This document shows positions 53,407-62,943 of a stretch of 64,000 bases of DNA, piece by piece; position 1 is the first letter of the stretch, and each line of letters starts with the position of its first letter. This DNA comes from Halieaceae bacterium UBA4452 (GTDB lineage: Bacteria; Pseudomonadota; Gammaproteobacteria; Pseudomonadales; Halieaceae). The position numbers and the translations under genes were made by a program. Below the pieces are notes generated by a model. That model did not search any database. It was given only the letters and a program-made list of their open reading frames with translations, and had not been told where the DNA came from. The DNA lies in the NCBI GenBank assembly GCA_002389505.1, contig DGPA01000038.1:1-64000 (forward strand), given 5' to 3'.

Positions 53407-54687
53407 TCAAGCAATACGATTTAAAAAACCAGTGAGCAGTGTTTCGAGATAAGCCGGATCCCGGCTACCGGCCAACTCACGAATACTGTGCATGCCCAAG
53501 GTAGGCACCCCTAAATCAATAGTATCAATACCGGTTTCACTGGCAGTGATAGGCCCTATAGTACTGCCACAGCCTAGATCTGTGCGCACGACAAAATTCT
53601 GGATAGGCACATCGACACGCTCTGCAAGTAATCGTAGCAGCGCTGCTCCTGTCCCCGACGTTGCATAACGCTGATTGCGATTGATTTTTATGACCGGCCC
53701 TGCGTTTAATAATGGTCCATGGTTTTCATCATGCTTATCACTGAAATTTGGGTGGACAGCGTGGGCATTATCAACCGACACCATCACTGCTTGGGTTCGC
53801 AGCCTTCGATTCTCGACGTTGTTGGCGCTGATAGCCGAAATGAAGTCGGTCAACATGGGGCCTTGAGCGCCCACCGCAGAAGCGCTACCCACTTCCTCAT
53901 GATCATTGCAAATAAGCACACTCCAATGAGCAGCACTAGCGGCCAATAGCGCGCGCATACCAATGAAGCAGCTGAGCAAATTATCCAATCGCGCGGAGGC
54001 AATGAAATCTTCATCGAGGCCAATCAGTGAGGGTGGCTGAGTGTCATAAAGCGACATCTCGTAATCCAATATCCGAATATCGCCAACCCAAGGCAGTTGC
54101 TTTCGCAATTGCCTAGCTAGCAATGAGCGAAAATCTACGGCATCTTCAGTCCGCGCTTCGAGTAGCACGGGTAATATATCTCGCTGTGGATTAACGCTTC
54201 GACTGTTGTTTGCCTCTCGATCGAGGTGTATCGCCAAACTTGGAATAGTGGCTAGGGGTTTTTTAAAATCGATGAGTTGTTTTTGCAAATTCCCCTCGGC
54301 ATCAACAAAATTGACTCGGCCCGCTAGCGATAGGTCTCGATCGAACCACGGGTTAAGTAGTGCTCCCCCGTATACATCGACCGCCAGCTGTACCACCCCA
54401 TGTACGACTTTAATAGGATTAGGCTTGACCGATAAGTTAGGGCTGTCAGTGTGGGCGCCGATAAATCGTACGCCTTGGTCAGGGGACGCTTGTCCCGCGC
54501 GAAAGGCAATGATGGAGCTGTCATTGCGCGTGTAAAAGTAACCTTTGCCGGGCTCTAAGATGACGCCATCAATGCCCTCAAGCTCCACAAAACCCCCAGC
54601 AGTCAGTCGCCCCGCCATAGCGGCAACGGCATGGAAAGGCGTCGTTGCCTCAGCCAGAAATTGAAGCAATTCATCGACAACAGACAT
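53407..54687 (-). CDS. apeB: M18 family aminopeptidase
   Basis: 426 residues. Zinc-site motifs of the M18 family are visible: GAHTDSPNLSVKP (first histidine and aspartate), ICNDHEEVGSASAVGA (glutamates), VSVDNAHAVHPNF, and DLGCGSTIGPI, TLGMHSIRE near the end. Members remove acidic or neutral N-terminal residues from peptides in the cytoplasm. GGGGG precedes the ATG. It is the second gene after uppP with a 2-base gap. Confidence 0.95.
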   Translation of the reverse strand: MSVVDELLQFLAEATTPFHAVAAMAGRLTAGGFVELEGIDGVILEPGKGYFYTRNDSSIIAFRAGQASPDQGVRFIGAHTDSPNLSVKPNPIKVVHGVVQLAVDVYGGALLNPWFDRDLSLAGRVNFVDAEGNLQKQLIDFKKPLATIPSLAIHLDREANNSRSVNPQRDILPVLLEARTEDAVDFRSLLARQLRKQLPWVGDIRILDYEMSLYDTQPPSLIGLDEDFIASARLDNLLSCFIGMRALLAASAAHWSVLICNDHEEVGSASAVGAQGPMLTDFISAISANNVENRRLRTQAVMVSVDNAHAVHPNFSDKHDENHGPLLNAGPVIKINRNQRYATSGTGAALLRLLAERVDVPIQNFVVRTDLGCGSTIGPITASETGIDTIDLGVPTLGMHSIRELAGSRDPAYLETLLTGFLNRIA

Positions 54688-54689
54688 TC

Positions 54690-55523
54690 TTAGCCCCCAA
54701 ACCCGATAACGGCAAATAACCCAATACCCAACAACAGGCGATAATAGACAAAAGGCATCAAACCCATACGATTCAGCGCCGCTAAAAATAGGGCGATAGT
54801 CGCGTACGCACTAATAGCTGCCACAGTAGCCGCGACCAGCATTTGCATGAGGGATACACGGGCTTCAATGCCCGATGCCAACTCCAAAGCCAAAAATAAC
54901 ATGGCTCCCAAGATCACGGGCACTGATAAAAGAAAAGAAAACCGAGCGGCTACCGCTGGGCTGTAACCCAAAAATAAGCCCACAGTAATCGTGATGCCAG
55001 AACGCGATGTACCGGGAACCAGTGCCAGTATCTGGGCTACACCAATAATAACAGCATGCCTCAAACGCACTGAATCGCCCACAGTATAGCTACCGCCAGA
55101 CTCTATCAGTTTGTGGCGGCTATGATAATGAGACCATCCTAACAAAATACCAAACAGTAGCGTTGTGGTCGCGATAACGGGTAGAACACGAAGAGTGCTC
55201 TCAATAAAACCATTCAGCAGTAGACCAGCGACTAGCACGGGCAATGTCGCTGCCACTAGGCTCCATAGCTCTCTAGGGGTTCCACCAACAGTCGGCCGCG
55301 CCTGAGGTAGTATATCGCCAATAAGCGCCAGCAGGTCACGCCAGAAATAAACCACGACGGCGACCAAGGTTCCCATGTGGACAGCCACATCAAACATCAG
55401 GCCTTGATCTTTCCATCCCAGTAGTAGCGAGGGCAAAATTAAGTGAGCAGAACTTGATATAGGCAAGAATTCACTGAAGCCCTGAATCACAGCCAATGCC
55501 AGTGTTTGCCAGCCATCAAACAC
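54690..55523 (-). CDS. uppP: Undecaprenyl-diphosphate phosphatase
   Basis: About 277 residues if the GTG at 55523 is used; it overlaps the tsaB stop by 8 bases and gives the typical start FDGWQTLALAVIQGFSEFLPISSSAHLIL. The BacA/UppP motifs GFSEFLPISSSAH (active-site E and S) and LVPGTSRSGITI (arginine) are intact, with eight hydrophobic segments. It dephosphorylates undecaprenyl diphosphate to recycle the lipid carrier for cell-wall synthesis. A longer frame opens to 55571 but is less natural. Confidence 0.94.
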   Translation of the reverse strand: MFDGWQTLALAVIQGFSEFLPISSSAHLILPSLLLGWKDQGLMFDVAVHMGTLVAVVVYFWRDLLALIGDILPQARPTVGGTPRELWSLVAATLPVLVAGLLLNGFIESTLRVLPVIATTTLLFGILLGWSHYHSRHKLIESGGSYTVGDSVRLRHAVIIGVAQILALVPGTSRSGITITVGLFLGYSPAVAARFSFLLSVPVILGAMLFLALELASGIEARVSLMQMLVAATVAAISAYATIALFLAALNRMGLMPFVYYRLLLGIGLFAVIGFGG

Positions 55524-56217
55524 GACGCGGTTGCTCTGATAATTTTTTCCAGCCAATATCTTGCTGTACATAGGCTGGGGTTAACTCATGAGGCTTGCAC
55601 AACTGACTGCGGTCAACATGGTTCGAAATAAAGCCGGCCATTGTAGCTCCACTAGGTCTTACGGCGTCGAGTAACAGCGTCGAAGAATCAATGACCGGCG
55701 TCACGCCGGGGTCAAAAAAATGACAGGCTGAGCCAATCACATAGCTGGCGATCCCGCCAGCAGGGGCTGGCAGATCGCTAACCGTGCTAATACCCGGCTC
55801 TGAAAGGGGCGATAACCCACCATCAGAACAGCTGAACCAGCGCCAATACAATTGACCAATATGAGCATCGATACAACTCAGCACTAAACCACTGGCACGA
55901 GGATTTTCCACCGCAAAAACCTGCGCCTGATTCTCCAGAGAACACATAGGTAGAACCAGCTTATCGAGGGACCAGGCTAGACCTTGGGTAATACTGGCAG
56001 CTATTCGCAGACCGGTAAAAGATCCAGGGCCCACACCACAGGCAAATATATCAATCGCATTGATGGGGTATTGATCGAGAAGATCATCAATCATGGAGAA
56101 AATATGTTTATCGTGGGCTCGAGGCAGCAGCTGATGTAAACCTGTAACACCGTGTTGCGTGGCCAACCCTATAGAACAGGCATCGGTCGACGTATCGATA
56201 GCAAGAACGTTTTGCAT
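55516..56217 (-). CDS. tsaB: tRNA threonylcarbamoyladenosine biosynthesis protein TsaB
   Basis: 233 residues. N-terminal NVLAIDTSTDACSIGL and GVGPGSFTGLRI typify TsaB (YeaZ), the non-catalytic partner of TsaD in t6A37 tRNA modification. The ASKHA fold is complete. It overlaps uppP. Its own ribosome site is weak. Nothing unusual. Confidence 0.96.
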   Translation of the reverse strand: MQNVLAIDTSTDACSIGLATQHGVTGLHQLLPRAHDKHIFSMIDDLLDQYPINAIDIFACGVGPGSFTGLRIAASITQGLAWSLDKLVLPMCSLENQAQVFAVENPRASGLVLSCIDAHIGQLYWRWFSCSDGGLSPLSEPGISTVSDLPAPAGGIASYVIGSACHFFDPGVTPVIDSSTLLLDAVRPSGATMAGFISNHVDRSQLCKPHELTPAYVQQDIGWKKLSEQPRRV

Positions 56218-56293
56218 GGTTGGTCAGCGTAGGTTGTCAGCATTAGATGAGTTAAGCTGATGATTATCACACACTCCTGTGGAGCTTTATACG

Positions 56294-56854
56294 TTGGAAC
56301 AAATAACCCTAGGGTTTCTCGCGGGTGGCAAAGGACAGCGATTAAAAAACCGAGATAAAGGCCTGCTAGTCATCGATGGCCAACCGCAAATTGGTCGATT
56401 AATCGATCAAATACCTGAGCACCGCACCAATGTTTTCATTGTCTGCCGCAGAAATGCATGGCTTTACGCCCATTACGCGACCCACATTTTTTGTGATGCA
56501 AGTCGAGACCAAGGGCCTACAGCGGGGGTAGTCGCGTTGCTAGACGCCTGCCATACCTCGCACTTGGCGATTATTCCCTGCGATCAACAACACATTCCCA
56601 GTCATTGGCGGGCATGGTTACAAGACGCGGGCAATCATGGGGACACTGGTTACTTCGCCACTGAAGCAGGTCAGCACACACCGCTGTCCCTAATACCCAC
56701 GAACCAAAAAAATAAGGCTACAGATTATTATGATGGTGGCGGACGTTCGCTGTTTGGCCTGTATCAAGCCTTAGCATTGTCCCCTCTTGAGTGCCCGGGA
56801 GCAGCAAGTGATATTGATATGTCGAGTCAATTAAACGCGCTTGGGGATCATTAA
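56294..56854 (+). CDS. mobA: Molybdenum cofactor guanylyltransferase (MobA-like)
   Basis: 186 residues from a TTG at 56294 with GGAG 9 bases upstream; an earlier GTG at 56279 lacks one. The nucleotidyltransferase loop LGFLAGGKGQRLKNRDKGLL (G-x-G-x-R-x-x-x-x-x-K) is clear, as are the ACHTSHLAIIPCDQQHI aspartate region. MobA attaches GMP to molybdopterin. It is divergent from tsaB and no other moa/mob gene is near. The C-terminal part is shorter and more divergent than in E. coli, so function is probable, not certain. Confidence 0.85.
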   Translation: MEQITLGFLAGGKGQRLKNRDKGLLVIDGQPQIGRLIDQIPEHRTNVFIVCRRNAWLYAHYATHIFCDASRDQGPTAGVVALLDACHTSHLAIIPCDQQHIPSHWRAWLQDAGNHGDTGYFATEAGQHTPLSLIPTNQKNKATDYYDGGGRSLFGLYQALALSPLECPGAASDIDMSSQLNALGDH

Positions 56855-56880
56855 CTAGCCGCATTGACCCATACCAACCC

Positions 56881-56907
56881 ATAAAAAAAGCCGACCTATG
56901 GTCGGCT
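56881..56907 (-). terminator. Rho-independent terminator of the histone-like gene
   Basis: AGCCGACC (56889-56896) and GGTCGGCT (56900-56907) form an 8-base stem with loop TAT; on the minus strand it is followed by seven T residues. Because of its symmetry it may also end mobA transcription. Confidence 0.88.
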
Positions 56908-56932
56908 TTGGTTCCGTCTAAGACCTAAGCGA

Positions 56933-57325
56933 TTACTTCTTCGCTTTTTTCTTGGCGGGTGCTTTTTTCTTAGCGGGAGCTTTCTTCTTCGCTACCGCTT
57001 TTTTAGCCGGTGCTTTTTTCTTGGCGGGTGCTTTTTTCTTGGCTACCGCTTTTTTAGCCGGTGCTTTTTTCTTGGCGGGTGCTTTTTTCTTGGCTACCGC
57101 TTTTTTAGCTGGTGCTTTTTTCTTGGCGGGGGCTTTTTTCTTCGCTACCGCTTTTTTGGCCGGTGCCTTTTTCTTGGCGGGGGCTTTTTTCTTGGCTACT
57201 GCTTTCTTAGCAACTGCTTTTTTAGCTGCAGGCTTTTTCTTAACTACTTTTTTTGCGGAAGCTTTCTTTACTGTGGTTTTTTTAGCTGAACTCTTTTTTG
57301 CTGCGGTCTTCTTTGCGGCTGCCAT
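56933..57325 (-). CDS. Histone H1-like lysine/alanine-rich repeat protein
   Basis: 130 residues from ATG 57325 (GGAG, 6-base spacing). It is made almost solely of K, A, P and V: an irregular start (AAAKKTAAKKSSAKKTTVKK) and five near-exact 17-residue repeats AVAKKKAPAKKKAPAKK. The strong positive charge and AAKK/PAKK pattern resemble bacterial H1-like and AlgP/Hc-type DNA-binding proteins. The opposite-strand frame is also open because of the repeat but is alanine/phenylalanine-rich nonsense. Likely nucleoid-associated; repeat number may vary between strains. Confidence 0.85.
   Translation of the reverse strand: MAAAKKTAAKKSSAKKTTVKKASAKKVVKKKPAAKKAVAKKAVAKKKAPAKKKAPAKKAVAKKKAPAKKKAPAKKAVAKKKAPAKKKAPAKKAVAKKKAPAKKKAPAKKAVAKKKAPAKKKAPAKKKAKK
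56948..57202 (-). repeat. Five tandem 51-base units within the histone-like gene
   Basis: Each unit encodes the same 17 residues of lysine/alanine/proline and differs by scattered synonymous changes. It is a coding minisatellite that could expand or shrink in steps of 17 residues without frameshift. Confidence 0.85.
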
Positions 57326-57420
57326 ACACATCTCCAATTAAACGGCGGGGTGTTGATGTGAAAGCTACCAGCGTTTTTTCTCTGAGACAAGTGGTGGTTA
57401 CAAAAAAATAATAATAATAA

Positions 57421-58056
57421 TTAAGCGAGGCATTGGCGAATTTGTTTTGTAATGTCAGCCACTGAGCCCACACCCCCAATGCAATGGTAACGAGGTCCTG
57501 CTAGCGTCTGATAGAAAGCGACTAAAGGCTGTGTTTGCTGTTCATACACTGACAAACGTTTTCGAACTGTCTCCTCACGATCATCATCGCGTTGGACTAA
57601 CGCCTCTCCTGTCTCATCATCGACACCGTCTTTTTTAGGCGGATTATGCGCCGTATGATAAATCCGACCGCTACCCAAATGGATTCGGCGACCGCTTAAC
57701 CGAGCAACGATTTCTTCATGATCAACGTCAATTTCTATGACATGGTCGACAGTGATATTGGCATCGACCATCGCTTGAGCCTGAGGGATGGTGCGTGGAA
57801 AACCATCAAATAAACAGCCATTAGCACAATCAGGCTGGGCTAACCGATCTTTCACTAATCCAATAATCAGGTCATCAGAGACCAATCCCCCCGCATCCAT
57901 GATCGCCTTCGCCTGAATACCGAGCTCAGTACCTTCAGACACCGCAGCGCGCAGCATATCCCCTGTCGAAATTTGAGGAATAGTATAGGTGTCACACAAA
58001 AACTGAGCCTGGGTGCCCTTACCTGCGCCCGGTGCGCCTAAAAGGATAATTCGCAT
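57421..58056 (-). CDS. adk: Adenylate kinase
   Basis: 211 residues. P-loop GAPGAGKGTQ, the AMP-binding STGDMLRA, LFDGFPRTIPQA, and the LID region GRRIHLGSGRIYHTAHNPPKK-type segment without the four zinc cysteines. It balances ATP, ADP and AMP. GTAAGGAAAA before the ATG serves as ribosome site. Slightly shorter than E. coli Adk (214). Between it and the histone-like gene lies an AT-rich spacer with a short AAT repeat. Confidence 0.97.
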   Translation of the reverse strand: MRIILLGAPGAGKGTQAQFLCDTYTIPQISTGDMLRAAVSEGTELGIQAKAIMDAGGLVSDDLIIGLVKDRLAQPDCANGCLFDGFPRTIPQAQAMVDANITVDHVIEIDVDHEEIVARLSGRRIHLGSGRIYHTAHNPPKKDGVDDETGEALVQRDDDREETVRKRLSVYEQQTQPLVAFYQTLAGPRYHCIGGVGSVADITKQIRQCLA

Positions 58057-58144
58057 AGCTTTTTCCTTACCTTCGTACCACTGTTATCTTCGACCACCCC
58101 ACGAGGCAAACAAAAGTACACAGCCGCGGTAGCGCTGACAAGTA

Positions 58145-58972
58145 CTAATCCGATGCTTTTGCTGCCTGCCACAGCGTATGCAGCTGTTCGGGTGTGTATT
58201 TTTCTAGCGACGTGTTGCTGGCCATCGCCTCCGCCTCCATCATACGGAAGCGGCGTTCAAACTTACGATTGGCACGTCTAAGTGCCCTTTCGTTATCCAT
58301 GCGCAAATGTCTTCCGACATTGACCGCACTAAAGAGAACATCGCCCAATTCATCCTCTATATGATCGGTGTCACCATCGGCCAGAGCTTCCTTCAACTCC
58401 CCTATTTCATCCTCAAGGTTGCTGAGAACCTGTTTGAATTCGGACCAGTCGACGCCCGCATTGGCGGCCCGTTTTTGTAATTTTTGAGCCCGTGCTAACG
58501 CGGGTAGCGCGAGAGGCACATCGTCCAGAGCGCCATGCTGAGCTTTAGCTGCACGCTCTCGCTGTTTCAGCGCCTCCCAACTCACGCTGACGGATTCGGC
58601 ACTAGCCGGGGCTCGTTCACCGCCATCAATATCGCCCTGTGGAAAAATATGGGGGTGCCGTCGAATCAGCTTATCAACTAAGCCATGGACCACCGACTCA
58701 AAGTCAAAGGCTTTTTCCTCACTGCCCAACTGACTATAAAAAATCACTTGAAAAAGCACATCACCCAGCTCTTCAGCCACGTGAGGCAAGTCCTGTCGCT
58801 CAATCGCGTCAGCCAGTTCATAGCATTCCTCTAGCGTTGACGGAACGATAGATTCAAAAGACTGCTTGATATCCCAAGGACAACCCTTCTCGGGATCGCG
58901 TAATATCGTCATCACTTTCAGCAAATCGTCAATAGAGTAGTGCCAATCTTCGCTGCCACACTCAACGTTCAT
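58145..58972 (-). CDS. mazG: Nucleoside triphosphate pyrophosphohydrolase MazG
   Basis: 275 residues with two MazG domains. The first has CPWDIKQSFESIVPSTLEECYELADAI and EELGDVLFQVIFYS (the EExxE ... ExxD metal site); the second repeats DEIGELKEAL and EDELGDVLFSAVN. It hydrolyses NTPs to NMP and pyrophosphate. It overlaps the relA stop by 4 bases (ATGA), so it is coupled to the alarmone synthase, whose activity it modulates in E. coli. Confidence 0.95.
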   Translation of the reverse strand: MNVECGSEDWHYSIDDLLKVMTILRDPEKGCPWDIKQSFESIVPSTLEECYELADAIERQDLPHVAEELGDVLFQVIFYSQLGSEEKAFDFESVVHGLVDKLIRRHPHIFPQGDIDGGERAPASAESVSVSWEALKQRERAAKAQHGALDDVPLALPALARAQKLQKRAANAGVDWSEFKQVLSNLEDEIGELKEALADGDTDHIEDELGDVLFSAVNVGRHLRMDNERALRRANRKFERRFRMMEAEAMASNTSLEKYTPEQLHTLWQAAKASD

Positions 58973-61203
58973 TGCTCAAGAACCCGCTGCGCGGACATCA
59001 CGTTATCAAGCTGATTCAATGTCACCAGCACTCGCCCTAAATTCTCCAACGAACAAACCTCGCAGCGCAGGCGCATATTTGCCGTATTAGTCTCAACATT
59101 ACTCAGCGTGTTAATAGCGGTCACATTCACTTTAGCCCGAGCCATGACCCCAGTAATATCCGCCAGCAAGCCCTGACGATCGTATGCCTCAATAGTAACA
59201 CTCACTTCAAATCGCTCCTCTTCACTACTCCCCCAGCTTATAGCAATGATTCGCTCCGGCGTTTTCTGCCGCAATGTCAGCAATCGACTACAGTCGATTC
59301 TATGGACTGACACTCCGCGAGAGCGGGTAATATAACCCTCTATCGCATCACCGGGCACGGGCATACAACAGCGGGCAAAGCTGGTTAGCATATTGCCCAC
59401 GCCGTCAATACGGATGGCACCACGATGGTCATGCGCGGCGAGAGTTGCGAGTCTAATGGGCTGCATTTCAACGATACCAGTCACACTTTGCGCCGCGCGC
59501 ACCACTTGACTTGAGGTCACATCACCCGTGCCAACAGCGGCAAATAGATCCTCCACACTGTTGCAACCCAATTGCCCAGCTATGGCTTTGTAATCTAGCG
59601 CATTGAGGGCAAGGCGGGCACACTCTCGTTCGACGAGCGTCCGGCCGGCATCGACATTGTCATCTCGAGTTTGCTCTTTAAACCACTGGTGAACACACGC
59701 CCTAGCTCTCGAAGTGCATAAGTAGCCAGCGCTACGTGATAACCAATCCCGGCGAGGCTTAGCTTCATTCGCTGTTAAAATTTGCACGCGTTCACCAGTT
59801 TTCAGCGGCTGCGTCAACGATACAATATTGCCATTCACTTTGGCGCCTCTACAGCGATGCCCCACTTCAGTATGTACGTGATAGGCAAAATCTAATGGGG
59901 TTGCGCCTTGAATAAGGCTTACCACATCGCCTTTCGGCGTAAATACGTAAACCCGATCCCCCGCTGTATCAAAGCTGAATGGCTCCTCTCCCTCGCCATC
60001 TTCGCCCAACACTTCATGCCATTCCAGCACTTGCCGCAGCCAGGCCAATTTCTCTTCATAGGTCCCTGAGTGACCATGAACATCGTCGCTGCCCTTATAG
60101 CGCCAGTGTGAACAGACGCCCAGCTCGGCTTCTTCGTGCATGGTGTGAGTACGAATTTGTATTTCCAGCACCTTACCCTGTGGGCCTATGACCGCTGTAT
60201 GAAGCGAGCGATAGCCATTCTCTTTAGGATTTGCGACGTAGTCATCAAACTCATTGGGAATGTTCCGCCACATGCCATGAATAATGCCCAGCGTATGGTA
60301 ACAATCACGTACATCATCAACTAAAATCCGCAGCGCGCGGATATCGTGAACTTGCGAAAAGCCGATGCCCTTGCGCTGCATTTTTCGCCAGATACTGTAG
60401 ATATGTTTTGCTCGACCGGAAATATCGAAGTGAAGGCCAGCCTCGCCGAGAGCATGAGCTAGATCGGTGCGAATCCTAGCAATAAATTGATCACGCTCAA
60501 GACGCCGACCATCAAGCAACTTAGCAATGCGATGATAAGCATCTGCATGGGTGTAGCGAAATGAAAGGTCTTCTAGCTCCCACTTCAAATAACCAATGCC
60601 TAAGCGGTGAGCCAACGGGGCATACACATTGAAAACCTCCCCAGCAATCCGCTGTCTGTCAGTCTCTTGAGCACTCTTGAGAGTCCGCATGGCTACCGTG
60701 CGCTCGGCGAGCTTAATCAAGGCTACGCGCACATCGTCCACCATGGCGATCAACATGCGGCGAATATTGGTATTGGGCGAATCTGATTGCCCCAATACGG
60801 GCGCATCTGACGCTCCCGTTAATTCACTCACTGCCGCCATGCGCAGCACGCCCTCAAGTAGACGAGCCACCGAAGTACCGAAGCGCTTTTCCACCTCGCT
60901 ACTACTCAAGCGCTGTTCTCGGACGCTTCGATAGACCAATCCTGCCAGCAGAACATCGGTGTTTACACTTAGCTCAGACAAAATATGGATAATTTCTAAA
61001 CCCACAGCCAGTGGATTTGACCGCCCCGCCCAGTCGCTTGTTTCAACACTTGGGGTGCCCTCGAGAGTCTTTAAGTACTCAGCGGCTTCAATAATTCGAG
61101 CCATGTCTTCATTTTTTAGCTCCGCGGGCAACGCAGAAAGCCATTTCTCGAGAGTAAATCGATCGAGGTCTTTTATCTTCGGCACTACACGCACTTGAAC
61201 CAA
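58969..61203 (-). CDS. relA: GTP pyrophosphokinase RelA
   Basis: 744 residues from TTG 61203 (AGGAA at 8 bases), which gives the family-like start MVQVRVVPKIKDL. The N-terminal hydrolase domain lacks the HD catalytic residues (VLLAGLVYRSVREQRLS in place of HDxxED), so this is RelA and not SpoT. The synthetase domain has HSIWRKMQRKGI-like (AKHIYSIWRKMQRKG) and YRSLHTAVIG. TGS (VYVFTPKGDVVSLIQGATPLDFAYHVHT), a zinc/helical region with SFARCCMPVPGD, and a C-terminal ACT domain follow. It makes (p)ppGpp on starved ribosomes. Confidence 0.96.
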   Translation of the reverse strand: MVQVRVVPKIKDLDRFTLEKWLSALPAELKNEDMARIIEAAEYLKTLEGTPSVETSDWAGRSNPLAVGLEIIHILSELSVNTDVLLAGLVYRSVREQRLSSSEVEKRFGTSVARLLEGVLRMAAVSELTGASDAPVLGQSDSPNTNIRRMLIAMVDDVRVALIKLAERTVAMRTLKSAQETDRQRIAGEVFNVYAPLAHRLGIGYLKWELEDLSFRYTHADAYHRIAKLLDGRRLERDQFIARIRTDLAHALGEAGLHFDISGRAKHIYSIWRKMQRKGIGFSQVHDIRALRILVDDVRDCYHTLGIIHGMWRNIPNEFDDYVANPKENGYRSLHTAVIGPQGKVLEIQIRTHTMHEEAELGVCSHWRYKGSDDVHGHSGTYEEKLAWLRQVLEWHEVLGEDGEGEEPFSFDTAGDRVYVFTPKGDVVSLIQGATPLDFAYHVHTEVGHRCRGAKVNGNIVSLTQPLKTGERVQILTANEAKPRRDWLSRSAGYLCTSRARACVHQWFKEQTRDDNVDAGRTLVERECARLALNALDYKAIAGQLGCNSVEDLFAAVGTGDVTSSQVVRAAQSVTGIVEMQPIRLATLAAHDHRGAIRIDGVGNMLTSFARCCMPVPGDAIEGYITRSRGVSVHRIDCSRLLTLRQKTPERIIAISWGSSEEERFEVSVTIEAYDRQGLLADITGVMARAKVNVTAINTLSNVETNTANMRLRCEVCSLENLGRVLVTLNQLDNVMSAQRVLEQ

Positions 61204-61205
61204 AA

Positions 61206-62120
61206 TTAACGTTCCTCGCGCGCATAAACGCCGGTAGAGAGATACCGATCACCGCGATCACAGACAATGGCAACAATCGTGGCATTTTCCAGCTCACGGT
61301 TAAGTGTCAATGCAGCGCTTATCGACCCACCTGAAGATACGCCGGCAAAAATTCCCTCTTCTTGGGCTAGGCGACGCATCATTCGCTCAGATTCTGCCTG
61401 CGAAATATCCATCACTCGATCAACTTTGGCGGCATTAAAAATCGACGGCAAATAATCAGGTGACCATCGCCGAATACCCGGAATCGAAGAACCATCCTCA
61501 GGTTGTAGGCCAATAATTTGAATCGCGGGATTTTGCTGTTTCAAAAAAGCCGAAACGCCCATAATAGTGCCGGTGGTGCCCATTGAACTGACAAAATGAG
61601 TAACCTCCCCTCTTGTTTGCTGCCAAATTTCTGGCCCGGTGCCTTTATAGTGAGCCAATGGGTTGTCTGGATTTCCGAATTGATTGAGTACCTTGCCCTC
61701 ACCGCTGGCCTCCATGGCTAGCGCTAGATCTCTAGCGCCTTCCATACCTTGTTCCGACGTCACTTCAATGAGCTCGGCGCCGTAGGCGCCCATTGCCCAT
61801 TTACGCTCATTACTCATGTGCGAAGGCATGATTAGCACCATACGGTAACCGCGCATCGCCGCCGCCATGGCAAGGGCAATCCCGGTATTACCACTGGTGG
61901 CCTCGATGAGTGTATCACCGGGGCTGATATCGCCCCGATCTTGCGCTTCGGCAATCATACTCATGGCCGAGCGGTCTTTCACTGATCCCGCGGGATTATT
62001 TCCTTCAAGCTTTGCCAACAACGTATTACTGCTGTTGCCCGGAAGGCGTTGCAAGCGCACGAGCGGCGTATTGCCAATAACATGTTCTACAGTGGGGTAT
62101 GCGGGGGTTAAATTAGGCAT
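61206..62120 (-). CDS. cysM: Cysteine synthase B
   Basis: 304 residues, close to E. coli CysM (303). The PLP lysine is in NPAGSVKDRSAMSMI, the phosphate loop GGSISAA and the cofactor loop TSGNTGIALA are intact. CysM makes cysteine from O-acetylserine and sulfide or thiosulfate. It lies 2 bases before relA, suggesting one transcript. In many gammaproteobacteria rlmD lies between cysM and relA; it is not here. Confidence 0.95.
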   Translation of the reverse strand: MPNLTPAYPTVEHVIGNTPLVRLQRLPGNSSNTLLAKLEGNNPAGSVKDRSAMSMIAEAQDRGDISPGDTLIEATSGNTGIALAMAAAMRGYRMVLIMPSHMSNERKWAMGAYGAELIEVTSEQGMEGARDLALAMEASGEGKVLNQFGNPDNPLAHYKGTGPEIWQQTRGEVTHFVSSMGTTGTIMGVSAFLKQQNPAIQIIGLQPEDGSSIPGIRRWSPDYLPSIFNAAKVDRVMDISQAESERMMRRLAQEEGIFAGVSSGGSISAALTLNRELENATIVAIVCDRGDRYLSTGVYAREER

Positions 62121-62166
62121 TAATAGTCCCTCCAGACGGCCCGAATAGCGCTAGAATATCGACGTT

Positions 62167-62943
62167 TCATGTATCACTATTGTCATCTAACGAAGCACCC
62201 ATAGGTTGAGCAAAAGCGTTGAATAAATCCCTACTCCGTAATGGCCGATCGCCTAAATGACGCTTCAGTGCCAGGCGAGTTATTTGCTTGAGCATTCGCC
62301 ATTGCACTGGATTTAACTCGGTTTCTGCATGACGCCACTGGGCGAGTAACATCAACACCTCACCGCTTATGTCTATCGCACCGTCATCGACAGCGGAACC
62401 TTGCGCGTCTATGGGTTTTACCCGAAAGCCATTGTCAGCTCGGTAGTGATAGTGGCGCCGTGGATCAATCAATTCTCCATCTGCGTCGTGGGCAAAAATC
62501 AATTCATAACCCAATTCCTCGAGCAGTGCCAATTCAAAGACCCTCAGCTGACTCTCATCGTGACTCCTTAAACGCGGTAGTAGTTGCCCATAATGAGCAA
62601 ATAGTCTGGGATAGGGATCGAAGCGAGGTAACGTTCGAATCAGCAATTCATTGATATACAAGCCGCTAAACAGTGCTCGGCCCACCAACGGTATTGCAAT
62701 ACCTGCAGATTCTATCTGGCGCATGGTTTTTAGTTCACCCCGGCCAATAGCCTTAACTAGTAGCGGATTGAAGGCTTGAGCTTGGCCCGCCAAAGACCCT
62801 CCACGGTGTTTACGTTGCGCTCCGCGAAGTACCGCAGAGAATCGGCCTGATTCAAGTGCAAAGCATTCAACAATAAGACTGCCATCTCCGTAAGGTCTGC
62901 GATGGAGCACCCAAGCGGGCTCGAGAGACGCAAGCATACCCAC
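62167..62943 (-). CDS. recO: DNA repair protein RecO
   Basis: 258 residues. N-terminal OB-fold PAWVLHRRPYGDGSLIVECFAL, the linker RRHYHYRADNGF and the helical C-terminal domain without a zinc-finger, as in proteobacterial RecO. It loads RecA with RecR. Starts at GTG 62943 directly after the era stop, with ATG 62937 as alternative. The usual neighbour pdxJ is not found downstream; cysM is there instead. Confidence 0.94.
   Translation of the reverse strand: MGMLASLEPAWVLHRRPYGDGSLIVECFALESGRFSAVLRGAQRKHRGGSLAGQAQAFNPLLVKAIGRGELKTMRQIESAGIAIPLVGRALFSGLYINELLIRTLPRFDPYPRLFAHYGQLLPRLRSHDESQLRVFELALLEELGYELIFAHDADGELIDPRRHYHYRADNGFRVKPIDAQGSAVDDGAIDISGEVLMLLAQWRHAETELNPVQWRMLKQITRLALKRHLGDRPLRSRDLFNAFAQPMGASLDDNSDT

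Noticed and set aside
56952..57341. Plus-strand open frame of alanine/phenylalanine/leucine repeats
   Set aside because: It is the antisense shadow of the lysine/alanine repeat gene; the minus-strand frame has a ribosome site, a terminator and a plausible protein.
57403..57421. Short AAT microsatellite downstream of adk
   Set aside because: Only five or so units in an AT-rich spacer; nothing suggests function.
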